NCBI RefSeq assembly: GCF_963665245.1
Contig: NZ_OY762268.1
Span: 1,054,001-1,118,000, forward strand
Length of the DNA stretch: 64,000 nucleotides
Source of the DNA: an uncultured Paludibaculum sp.
GTDB taxonomy: Bacteria; Acidobacteriota; Terriglobia; Bryobacterales; Bryobacteraceae
Reading direction: 5' to 3'
Shown here: positions 19,634 to 27,092 of the stretch, in pieces
Numbering within the stretch: position 1 is the stretch's first letter
Layout: each line of letters starts with the position of its first letter
Translations under genes and position numbers: made by a program
Notes under the pieces: generated by a model
What the model saw: only the letters and a program-made list of their open reading frames with translations
Database searches by the model: none
Told to the model about the DNA's origin: nothing

Positions 19634-21097
19634 ATGGAACTCATACTCAGCCGCACCCCTGCCGCCACCATCGAGGCCGACGCGCTTCTGGTGATCAGCT
19701 TTACAGACGAACGGGCAGGCAACGACCTGGCGGAGGGACTTGTCTCGGAACTCTATGAGCGCGGCGAGTTTACCGGCAAGGCGTTGGAGATCACCATCAT
19801 TCACCGCCCAGGTCCGGCGCGAGCCGCGCGGCTGGTGCTGCTGGGCGGAGGAGAGAAGGCGAAGTTCGGCCCCAACGACATGCGCAAGCTGGGCGGGCTC
19901 GCGGTACGGACTCTGAAGCCCAAGGGAATCAAGAGTATAGCCATCGCCCTCAACGGCGACACACTCAGTCCGGCGATGCTGGAGGCTCTGGTGGAAGGGG
20001 CCATCCTCGGCGATTTTGAGCCCGATCAGCACAAAACCGAAAAGAAGAACGGCGACAAGAAGATCGAGCAGTTCCGCATCTCCGTGCCGGATGAGACCAA
20101 CGAACTGGTGGCCGCGCTGCGCACCGGCCGCACCATCGGCGAAGCTCAGAACTTCGCCAGGACGCTCGTCAATCAGCCGGGCAACCTGCTGACGCCTACC
20201 AAGTTAGCGGCCGAAGCCAAAGCAATGGCTGAGGAATTCGGGTTGGGGTGCGAAATTCTTGACGAAGCGCGCATGCGTCAACTGGGCATGGGCGCCTTGC
20301 TGGGCGTGTCCATGGGATCGGCCGAGCCGCCGGCGTTCGTCATTCTTCGCTATGTCCCCAATGAGGCCCCGAAAAGCGACGATCATCTGGCCATCATCGG
20401 CAAGGGCGTAACCTTCGATACAGGCGGCATCTCCATCAAGCCCTCTGAAGGCATGGAGAAGATGAAGTACGACATGGGCGGCGCGGCGGCGGTGATCGGC
20501 GCCATGCGGGCCCTGGCCCAACTGAAACCGGCGATCCCAATCACGGCCATCGCCCCGTGCGTCGAGAACATGCCGGGCCACAAGGCCCAGCGTCCAGGCG
20601 ATATCGTCACCACCTACCAGGGGAAGACGGTGGAGGTGCTCAACACCGATGCGGAAGGCCGCCTGATTCTGGCCGACGCTCTCACCTACGCCGCACGGCA
20701 CGGCTGCACGCACCTGGTAAACGCGGCCACCTTGACTGGAGCCATTGCGGTGGCGCTGGGTCATCTCTACTCCGGCGTCTTCTCTAACAATGAGGAGTTG
20801 CAGTCGAAGGTGTTGGCCGCCAGCAAGCTGGAAGGCGAACGCATGTGGCCATTCCCCATGGACGAAGACTACAAGGAGTACCTGAAGTCCGCCTTTGCCG
20901 ACGTGGGCAACATCGGCGGACGGTGGGGCGGATCCATTACGGCCGCCAAGTTCCTTGAGGAGTTCGTCGAGAGCAAGCCGTGGGTTCACCTCGACATCGC
21001 CGGCGTCGCCTGGCTGGATGACGGCAAGCCGTTCCTGGCCAAGGGTCCCACTGGTACGCCCGTGCGCACCTTCGTCCGTCTCGCACTAAACTGGTAG
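19634..21097 (+). CDS. pepA: Leucyl aminopeptidase (M17)
   Basis: 487-residue cytosolic metallo-aminopeptidase of family M17, releasing N-terminal residues such as Leu. The N-terminal macro-like domain (~1-160) is followed by the catalytic domain with the M17 signature NTDAEGRLILADAL near 337-350, GKGVTFDTGGISIKPSEGME near 256-275 (first metal Lys/Asp) and MKYDMGGAAAVIGAM. All metal-binding residues expected for the family appear to be present. It sits 7 bp after smpB. Some M17 enzymes also bind DNA, but nothing here suggests that. Confidence 0.95.
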   Translation: MELILSRTPAATIEADALLVISFTDERAGNDLAEGLVSELYERGEFTGKALEITIIHRPGPARAARLVLLGGGEKAKFGPNDMRKLGGLAVRTLKPKGIKSIAIALNGDTLSPAMLEALVEGAILGDFEPDQHKTEKKNGDKKIEQFRISVPDETNELVAALRTGRTIGEAQNFARTLVNQPGNLLTPTKLAAEAKAMAEEFGLGCEILDEARMRQLGMGALLGVSMGSAEPPAFVILRYVPNEAPKSDDHLAIIGKGVTFDTGGISIKPSEGMEKMKYDMGGAAAVIGAMRALAQLKPAIPITAIAPCVENMPGHKAQRPGDIVTTYQGKTVEVLNTDAEGRLILADALTYAARHGCTHLVNAATLTGAIAVALGHLYSGVFSNNEELQSKVLAASKLEGERMWPFPMDEDYKEYLKSAFADVGNIGGRWGGSITAAKFLEEFVESKPWVHLDIAGVAWLDDGKPFLAKGPTGTPVRTFVRLALNW

Positions 21098-21116
21098 TCA
21101 CAAAGGACTTGAGGGC

Positions 21117-21935
21117 ATGCCCCCAATCCACCGGCGCACATTTGTGGCGCTCATGACGCAAGGGATCGTGGCGGCCGCTCCCGGCCTTGTTTGGACGGAC
21201 GCCGAGAAAGCCGACTTCCTGCGTCAGGCGTCCGTCATCTCAGTGAAGATTCTGAAGGAAGGCGTGACCAGCTCGCACCGGGCCACGCTGCGGCGCGACG
21301 GACGAACCCACGACGCACATATCCAGACTGTGAACGAGTCGGGCCTGCTGGGCAGCACCCTGAACCTCGAGCGCGGCTTTTCCGACAGTTATCGCAACAA
21401 CCTGGCCGCCTACGAGCTGAGCAGGGTGCTGGACCTGGACCGCATTCCCGTCACCGTCGCGCGTGCCTACCGGAACGAACCCGCTTCCTATACCTGGTGG
21501 GTCGACGGCGACCTGATGACGGAGCGGGAGAGGCAGGCCAAGCGGGTCAGGCCGCCCAGCGGAACCCTCTGGAACGACCAGGTCTACTTGATGAAGGTCT
21601 TCGACCAGCTCATCTACAACGTCGATCGCAACAGCGGCAACATCGTCATCGACCGGAACTGGAAGCTGTGGATGATCGACCACACGCGGTCGTTCCGCCG
21701 CTGGAACGAGCTTATGAATGCGGCCGAGCTCGTGCGGTGCGACCGGGCGCTGCTCGACCGTCTGCGCCGAATGGACGCGGCGGAAGTGCGCGGACGCTTG
21801 TCCTCATGGCTGGAACCGGAGCAACTGGATGCGCTGATGGGGCGACGCGACCTGATTGTCCGCCATTTCGAGGAGCTCGCCGTCCAAAGGGGCGAAGCCA
21901 GCGTCTATTACGAGTACGTGGAAAAGAAACAATGA
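21117..21935 (+). CDS. Exported protein kinase/PI-kinase-fold-like protein
   Basis: 272 residues. The N-terminus (PPIHRRTFVALMTQGIVAAAPG) has a twin-arginine followed by a hydrophobic stretch, suggesting Tat export. The C-terminal half contains LMKVFDQLIYNVDRNSGNIV followed by WKLWMIDHTRSF: an Asp-Arg-Asn plus an Ile-Asp-His spaced as in the catalytic and metal-binding loops of HipA-like and PI3/4-kinase-like folds. The N-terminal lobe is not recognisable in detail. The stop overlaps the ATG of a phosphatase gene (ATGA), so the two are translationally coupled. Kinase activity is inference; a pseudokinase or other ATP-grasp-like role is possible. Confidence 0.5.
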   Translation: MPPIHRRTFVALMTQGIVAAAPGLVWTDAEKADFLRQASVISVKILKEGVTSSHRATLRRDGRTHDAHIQTVNESGLLGSTLNLERGFSDSYRNNLAAYELSRVLDLDRIPVTVARAYRNEPASYTWWVDGDLMTERERQAKRVRPPSGTLWNDQVYLMKVFDQLIYNVDRNSGNIVIDRNWKLWMIDHTRSFRRWNELMNAAELVRCDRALLDRLRRMDAAEVRGRLSSWLEPEQLDALMGRRDLIVRHFEELAVQRGEASVYYEYVEKKQ

Positions 21936-22912
21936 GACGCCGTGAGTTCCTGAAGTTGGCCGCCGTGGTCCAGATTCCGCGCGCTGGACGAGTGGTAGCC
22001 GTGGGTGACGTGCACGGTGATCTGGACCGTTTTATCGACGTTCTGTCCATGGCGGGGCTGGTGGACGACCAGCAGAACTGGTCGGGCGGCGTCGGAGTGC
22101 TGGTGCAGTTGGGCGACGTGGTGGACGTGGGCAGCAAGTCTCGCGAAGTCATCGACTTTCTGACCAAGTTGCAGAAGCAGGCGGCGCGCGCGGGCGGCGC
22201 AGTCCACTGTCTGGTGGGCAATCATGAGGCGATGCGGATGTATGGCGATTTCCACGATGTCGCAGCCGCGGAGTTTCAGAGCTTCGTCAACTCGAAGAGC
22301 GAACGGGAACGGGACAAGCTGTTCGAGAAGGATGTGGCGCGGATCTCCGGGAACGGCGATCTGCGGCAGAGACCTGATCTGTCGCTCGGCTTCCGGCCGA
22401 AGTGGGAAAAGGAGCACCCCCTCGGCCAGTCCGAACTCGCGAAGGCGTTCTCGCCGAAGAATCAGTATGGCAAATGGATTCTGGCGCAGCGCGCGGCATT
22501 GCAACTGGACGGGACGCTGTTCATCCACGCCGGGCTCTCGCCCAAGTACACGGAGTGGTCGGAGTCGCGGCTGAATACGCGCGTGAGCGAGGAACTGCGG
22601 TTGGGACAGCGGCTTTCCGACGATTCCGTCTGCAAAGATCCGGTTGGGCCGTTGTGCTGGACCGGGTTCGCCACCGAACCCGAGCAGGCGCTCGCCCAGC
22701 ATGTTGACGAGGTTCTGGCCAAGCATCAGGTTCAGAGGATCGTGGTGGGCCATACGCCAACTTCCAACGGCGTGGTCAGCCGCTTGGGCGGCAAGGTGAT
22801 TCTGGCCGATGTCGGGTTGTCGGCCGCATTCACGTCGCGACGTGCCTGCCTGGTCATGGAAAACGGGATACCGCATGCGCTCGACCGCGGGCGCAAGCTT
22901 CAGTTGGCGTAA
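21932..22912 (+). CDS. Calcineurin-like metallophosphoesterase with Tat-like N-terminus
   Basis: 326 residues. The N-terminus MRRREFLKLAAVVQIP carries a Tat-like RRREFLK. The phosphoesterase core shows GDVHGD, LGDVVDVG, VGNHEAM and, near the C-terminus, VVGHTPTS plus the His in LFIHAGLS, giving all the metal-binding residues of calcineurin-like enzymes of the Shewanella-like (SLP) type. It probably hydrolyses a phosphomonoester or phosphoprotein outside the cytoplasm. It is coupled by a 4-bp overlap to the kinase-like gene before it, which suggests opposed activities on a shared substrate; that is inference. The 3' end overlaps the convergent epimerase gene by 13 bp. Confidence 0.85.
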   Translation: MRRREFLKLAAVVQIPRAGRVVAVGDVHGDLDRFIDVLSMAGLVDDQQNWSGGVGVLVQLGDVVDVGSKSREVIDFLTKLQKQAARAGGAVHCLVGNHEAMRMYGDFHDVAAAEFQSFVNSKSERERDKLFEKDVARISGNGDLRQRPDLSLGFRPKWEKEHPLGQSELAKAFSPKNQYGKWILAQRAALQLDGTLFIHAGLSPKYTEWSESRLNTRVSEELRLGQRLSDDSVCKDPVGPLCWTGFATEPEQALAQHVDEVLAKHQVQRIVVGHTPTSNGVVSRLGGKVILADVGLSAAFTSRRACLVMENGIPHALDRGRKLQLA

Positions 22913-23787
22913 GAGCCTGAGAAGATCTCGTCGAAGATTGAGGGTTTGTTGACGGTCCATCCGAAGTAGCGGGCCGCCTTCGTGCTGCCGGCGCGGCAAT
23001 CCATAGCGAGGCAGTCGGCCACGGGACCCAACTGCTGCCGCGCGGTCTCCAGCGGGACGGACTCGACTTTTCCCTCGACACCGCACGCTTTCGCCACGGC
23101 ACGGGCGATCTTTTCCACGGGCTGGGGCATCCCTCCGCAGGCGAAGAACAGTTCCCCGCCCGCTGGAGTGCTGATGGCCCGGACGTACAGATCGGCCAAA
23201 TCGTCAATATGGGTGTTCGACCAGTAGTTCGCACCGGTGCCGATGATCCTGACCGCGCCGCGCGTCCTGGCGTCGGCGAAGAAACTGGCGAGCACACCGC
23301 CTCGACGGCCGAACACCATGCCCGGGCGGAGGACCATCGTCTTCACTCCGTTGTCCTTCGCCTCGATGACCATGGTTTCGACCTCCGGCCGCCAGGCCAC
23401 GAGCGCCGGTGGATGCAGCGCGCAGATCTCACCCACCATGCGGCCATCCGTATCGCCAACGACCCACACGCCGCTGGTGTAGACGAACGGGCGCCTGGAA
23501 CCGGCCAGGGCGGCGAGCATGGCGCCGACGGCGGCCTTGGCGATGTCGCCACGATCCGAACTGGAGGCATCGGCGGCGTGGATGACGGCGTCGGCGTCGG
23601 CCACGGCCGCGCGCAGGCTGTCGAGGTCAGTGAGGTCGCCACGCCGTGCCACGAATCCACGGGATTCCAGCAGGTGAGCCCGCTCTTCCGAGCGTGCCAG
23701 TCCGGCGGGTTGATGGCCCGCTGACTTGAGCGCTTCGCAGACGGCGGAACCGATGTAGCCAGTTGCGCCAGTCACCAGTACTTTCAT
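22900..23787 (-). CDS. NAD-dependent epimerase/dehydratase (SDR family)
   Basis: 295 residues. An extended SDR-type Rossmann fold starts at residue 1: MKVLVTGATGYIGSAVCEAL contains the GxxGxxG NAD(P) motif. DADAVIHAADASS follows at the end of beta-4, and WRPEVETMVIEAKDNGVKTM resembles the region around the catalytic YxxxK, although the Tyr-x-x-x-Lys itself is not obvious, as in many atypical SDRs. The rest has VLRPGMVFGRRGG and SNTHIDDLADLYVRA, typical of nucleotide-sugar epimerase relatives. Substrate unknown. Its promoter region would lie in the long non-coding stretch that begins at 23788. Confidence 0.85.
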   Translation of the reverse strand: MKVLVTGATGYIGSAVCEALKSAGHQPAGLARSEERAHLLESRGFVARRGDLTDLDSLRAAVADADAVIHAADASSSDRGDIAKAAVGAMLAALAGSRRPFVYTSGVWVVGDTDGRMVGEICALHPPALVAWRPEVETMVIEAKDNGVKTMVLRPGMVFGRRGGVLASFFADARTRGAVRIIGTGANYWSNTHIDDLADLYVRAISTPAGGELFFACGGMPQPVEKIARAVAKACGVEGKVESVPLETARQQLGPVADCLAMDCRAGSTKAARYFGWTVNKPSIFDEIFSGSYAN

Positions 23788-23853
23788 CGTGCGTGGATCT
23801 CCCAGTAATGGAGTGTAGCGTGAGAGCAGCGAAAAAGGGGCGTAAAAGGAGGG

Positions 23854-23948
23854 AAGGCCCTGTGGCGGGGAGCCGCAGGGCCTTCTTCAGAGGGGCTTGT
23901 GAGGGGCTGGGTCCCCTCACGGGATGTTTATAGTCGATGACGACTTTA
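23854..23948 (+). ncRNA. Structured element copy A (three hairpins), candidate RNA
   Basis: Hairpin 1 is a 13-bp stem (23854-23866 with 23872-23884) around loop GGGGA, including one T-G wobble. The linker TCAGAGGGGCTT follows, then hairpin 2, an 8-bp stem (GTGAGGGG at 23899-23906, CCCCTCAC at 23913-23920) with loop CTGGGT. Then GGGATG and a small AGTC/GACT hairpin at 23932-23945. A second, diverged copy lies 356 bp downstream with the same layout and compensatory stem changes. The wobble pair is allowed only if the + strand is the RNA. It lies in the 649-bp non-coding stretch between the epimerase and the orphan kinase. Confidence 0.6.
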
Positions 23949-24209
23949 ATTGTCTTTGTATACTGCACATCGCGTGCCAAACCGCGTCCGACGAGAAGTC
24001 AACGACTTACGGGGCTCCGTCGTGACCTATCCCCCAATTGCACGTGGGTGGGGTGGGTGAATCTTAACAGGTGCATAAACCAAGTGGGTCATATTTCGCA
24101 TCTCATTGTCTTAATCTCCACTCGACTCCGGGCGGCACGGTGGGGCGTGCGCGGGACCAGTCTCAGGGAAGAGTGATGGGGAGGGAAGAGAGGTGCCCGG
24201 AAAAGCGTA

Positions 24210-24305
24210 GAGGCCGTGTGGCTGGGGACCGCACGGCCTCTGTCAGAGGGGCTTGCAAGGAGCTGGGCCTCCTTGCGGGGATGCAATTAAGTCAATGACG
24301 ACTTA
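24210..24305 (+). ncRNA. Structured element copy B (three hairpins), candidate RNA
   Basis: Same architecture as copy A. Hairpin 1 is a 12-bp stem (GAGGCCGTGTGG at 24210-24221 with CCGCACGGCCTC at 24229-24240), loop CTGGGGA. The linker TCAGAGGGGCTT is identical. Hairpin 2 is GCAAGGAG/CTCCTTGC (24255-24262, 24269-24276), loop CTGGGC. Then GGGGATG and a TAAGTC/GACTTA hairpin at 24288-24305. Relative to copy A, five stem pairs differ and all five are compensated on both sides. It ends 131 bp before the start of the histidine kinase gene, so it could be in that gene's leader. Between the copies, 23996-24008 holds another AAGTC/GACTT hairpin; otherwise I see nothing there. Confidence 0.6.
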
Positions 24306-24436
24306 TGTTGATCCCATTATGTATTACAGATCTAAAACTCCGCAAGTCCTTTTTTGATTATATATTCTTCATCATTCACAGACTCCCTAAAATCTTGCTG
24401 TCCTTGTACGATTGAGTCTATTGAGGGTGTCCCCGT

Positions 24437-25624
24437 ATGACGGATCAGACGTACTTCCTGCCATCGGTCCGGCTGCCTCGTGCAGCGGTGAGGGAACAGG
24501 CGACAACGGTCCTTCAATTGGATGTACTGCTGGGCCTGGTGAACAGAACCAGCGAGCCCCTGGCGATTCTCAACCCCCACCGCCAGATTGTTTTCTGCAA
24601 TGAGGCCTGCTGGCGCCTGGGTGGACTCTCCACTCCGGATGAAGCAATTGGCCTGCGGCCCGGTGAACTACTGCGCTGTGTCAACGTTGTATCGAGTCCG
24701 GGCGGTTGCGGGACCTCGGAAAAGTGCAGGTTCTGCGGACTGGCGCAGGCGTTGGTCGAGGGACAGGAGAACCGGGCCGCTGCGGGCCGCTGCATGATTG
24801 AAAGTGGCGATGGCTCCGAGCTCGTTGCCACCGAGTACCGCGTGCAGGTGACACCACTCCCGGAAGCGGGGCCGGGGTGGGAGTACTACTCCCTCACCGA
24901 CACCAGCCAGGAGGGCCGGCGACGCGTACTGGATCGGGCCTTCTTCCACGACATCCTGAACCGGGCTTTCGCGGTGGAAGGGGTCGCCGACGCGCTGGCG
25001 GAAGAGTCCCTGACATCCGCCGAGCGCGAGGAGTTCACTACCATGCTGGGCGTGGCCGTGCGTGGACTGGTGGAGGAGATCAAGAGCCAGCGCGTGCTGG
25101 TAGCCGCTGAATCCGGCGAACTGGCTGTCGAATCGGTGACGGTGAACTCGCTGGAGTTGCTGCGTGAGGCGCTGCAGACCTGTGCGGCGTTCTGGCTAGA
25201 CGAAGAGGTCCGCTTCGAGATCGCACTCGGCTCGGAGGCTGTGGAATTCGAGTCCGACCCGGCGCTGTTGGGCCGAGTCCTGGTGAATCTGCTCAAGAAT
25301 GCGATGGAATCCTCAAAGCCCGGCCAGGTAGTGACAAGCAGTTGCCGCAGGCAGGGTGACGAGGTCCAGTTCTTCGTCCATAACGAGGGATTCATGGAAT
25401 CGGCGGTGGCAGCCCACATCTTCCAGCGCTCGCATTCCACCAAGGGGCACGGTCGAGGATTGGGGACACACAGTGTACGGCTGCTGGTCGAACAGTACCT
25501 CGGCGGCAAGGTCTCCTTTGACAGCTTGCGGGAGACAGGAACGACCTTCCGGGTCCGGCTGCCGCTGAGGGCCCGCCCCCTCGCGAGCCTGGTTCCTATC
25601 ACCTCAAACGGCGGCGGGCACTAA
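24437..25624 (+). CDS. Orphan PAS-domain sensor histidine kinase
   Basis: 395 residues, no transmembrane segment, so cytosolic. The PAS domain covers ~25-155 (EPLAILNPHRQIVFCNEACW) and carries a cysteine cluster, CVNVVSSPGGCGTSEKCRFC, of the kind seen in a group of deltaproteobacterial and acidobacterial PAS kinases. The phospho-acceptor helix is FFHDILNRAFAVEG (His-Asp) near 172. The HATPase domain shows LVNLLKNAMESS (N box) and HSTKGHGRGLGTHSVRLL (G box). No response regulator is adjacent. Two copies of a structured element lie in the long region upstream. It ends 4 bp inside the convergent DUF4956 gene. Confidence 0.88.
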   Translation: MTDQTYFLPSVRLPRAAVREQATTVLQLDVLLGLVNRTSEPLAILNPHRQIVFCNEACWRLGGLSTPDEAIGLRPGELLRCVNVVSSPGGCGTSEKCRFCGLAQALVEGQENRAAAGRCMIESGDGSELVATEYRVQVTPLPEAGPGWEYYSLTDTSQEGRRRVLDRAFFHDILNRAFAVEGVADALAEESLTSAEREEFTTMLGVAVRGLVEEIKSQRVLVAAESGELAVESVTVNSLELLREALQTCAAFWLDEEVRFEIALGSEAVEFESDPALLGRVLVNLLKNAMESSKPGQVVTSSCRRQGDEVQFFVHNEGFMESAVAAHIFQRSHSTKGHGRGLGTHSVRLLVEQYLGGKVSFDSLRETGTTFRVRLPLRARPLASLVPITSNGGGH

Positions 25625-26307
25625 TCGGCATCGAAGCCACGACGGAGAATCTGTACGCTTTGCACACCTTGTCTGGCCTGCATGGCCCGGATCAGGCCCG
25701 GCGGGGTACGCCCCGCGGCAAGGCGGACCCGGTAGCAGCCTTCCAGATACTCGCCCTGTTTGCCGGTCCCCATGGAGATCAACTCCCTCTGCTGGACGAG
25801 GTCTTCGAGGGCCGCGGTGACGAGGGTGTCCAGGTCGAACTCGGGCCCGGTGCGCACCTTCAGAATGTAGTCGGGTTCGGCCGGGGCTCCGGTTCGGGAC
25901 CGCAGAAGGAGTAGGCCCTCCGCCAGACCCACGACGCCCAGGCCGATGGAGGCGACCCACAGGCTTCGGGCTCCAACGGCCATCCCGACGATCACGGCCA
26001 GAATCACGTATGCGGTGTCCTGCGTATCACGCACCACCGTGCGAAAACGCACGATGGAGAGTGCGCCGACCAGACTGAAGGCTCGGGCTACATTGTCGCC
26101 GATAACCTGCGTGACCATGGCGATGAGCACGCAGAGCAGAAGCAGAGTGGTGGGGAACTGGAGCCCGGTGTTGGGTTCACGACGAGTGACCTTGTAGATG
26201 CCGCCGATGAGGACGCCGAAGAGCAGTGCCGAAAGAAGGCGGACGAAGACTTCGAGCGGCGCGACGTGCGGCCCGTTCGAGAACGGGGTGATCAGAAAGT
26301 CAGGCAC
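25621..26307 (-). CDS. DUF4956 membrane protein
   Basis: 228 residues. About four transmembrane helices fill residues ~20-130 (VFVRLLSALLFGVLIGGIY, TTLLLLCVLIAMVTQVIG, AYVILAVIVGMAVGA, LWVASIGLGVVGLAEGLLLL). The conserved DUF4956 segment ARAFSLVGALSIVRFRT lies between helices 2 and 3. The C-terminal ~90 residues form a soluble domain. DUF4956 genes commonly accompany VTC-domain and CotH-kinase genes, exactly as here, and the start overlaps the VTC gene's end by 16 bp. The molecular role is unknown; a membrane partner or channel for the VTC-domain protein is a reasonable guess. Confidence 0.88.
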   Translation of the reverse strand: MPDFLITPFSNGPHVAPLEVFVRLLSALLFGVLIGGIYKVTRREPNTGLQFPTTLLLLCVLIAMVTQVIGDNVARAFSLVGALSIVRFRTVVRDTQDTAYVILAVIVGMAVGARSLWVASIGLGVVGLAEGLLLLRSRTGAPAEPDYILKVRTGPEFDLDTLVTAALEDLVQQRELISMGTGKQGEYLEGCYRVRLAAGRTPPGLIRAMQARQGVQSVQILRRGFDAD

Positions 26308-27074
26308 GGCGCGCCTCCCTCGGAGATGCCCTGAGCCCCGGCATTCCGGTCAGGACGGAATGGACCGAAGCCCAGGGCGTGGCCAGCCGTGCGGTACTTG
26401 GACGAGTTCGCCGGCACCAGCGCGCAGTCGGCCATCAGGCTCTGAAACAGCACCGGGACCTCGCCGCGGTATTTCAGCTCGAGCACGATTCGATCCCCCG
26501 AGAGAGGGACATAGTGCCGCCAACTGTCGAACGCAAAGCCGTTCACGGGCACGGCACGCAGGGCGTCATCGAGTGTCAGCCGGATGGGCCCAGCGGCAGT
26601 CATGCCCATGCGCGCCGTGCGGGTGTAACTGATCTGGCAAACCGGCCTGAGCCTCCGCGCCAGGATGCGGCGGTGGAACCAGTAGCCGGCCCAGCCGGGG
26701 TCTGCTTCGGGCCTCCTCAATTCAGGCAGTTCCGCGAGGTCGATCCGGCCACGGCGTTTGCACACCAGACCGTGGCTCTTCATCTTGCGCTCCAGAAACA
26801 CGGCCGTGCCGGAGTCGTAACGCCGGATGCGGTACTTGCCGCGCGCGAACGAACCCGTACGGCTGAGTACGTCGAAGCCGTCGGTGTCGAGATAGAGGGT
26901 GGTGATGGTGTAGGCATCGTGATCGGCGCCGCAACCGTGGGCATCGGGCAACAGGTTGCGGCGCGCCCAGGCTCGTACCTCCTCCGCCTGGGACCGGCCG
27001 ATCACGAACTTGAGCTCCGAGGCAAATTTGCGGAACTGCCCCGGATCGATGGAAGGAGACTGCAACGTTTCCAT
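26292..27074 (-). CDS. VTC-domain (polyphosphate polymerase-like) protein
   Basis: 260 residues matching the VTC domain, a tunnel-shaped triphosphate-binding fold first known from the yeast vacuolar transporter chaperone that makes polyphosphate. Visible pieces are ELKFVIGRSQAEEVRAWARR, ITTLYLDTDGFDVLS, GKYRIRRYDSGTAVFLERKM (basic residues and Glu lining the tunnel), and VLELKYRGEVPVLFQSLM. It is the second gene of a CotH-VTC-DUF4956 operon, 18 bp after CotH and overlapping DUF4956. Whether bacterial members make polyphosphate is not established; the operon suggests a phosphate-transfer function linked to the cell surface. Confidence 0.88.
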   Translation of the reverse strand: METLQSPSIDPGQFRKFASELKFVIGRSQAEEVRAWARRNLLPDAHGCGADHDAYTITTLYLDTDGFDVLSRTGSFARGKYRIRRYDSGTAVFLERKMKSHGLVCKRRGRIDLAELPELRRPEADPGWAGYWFHRRILARRLRPVCQISYTRTARMGMTAAGPIRLTLDDALRAVPVNGFAFDSWRHYVPLSGDRIVLELKYRGEVPVLFQSLMADCALVPANSSKYRTAGHALGFGPFRPDRNAGAQGISEGGAPCLTF

Positions 27075-27092
27075 AAGAGATTCTCGTGATGG

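Noticed and set aside
23854..24305. The two structured copies as Rho-independent terminators
   Set aside because: No T-tract follows the hairpins, there are three hairpins each, and loops and linkers are conserved; a terminator would not need this.
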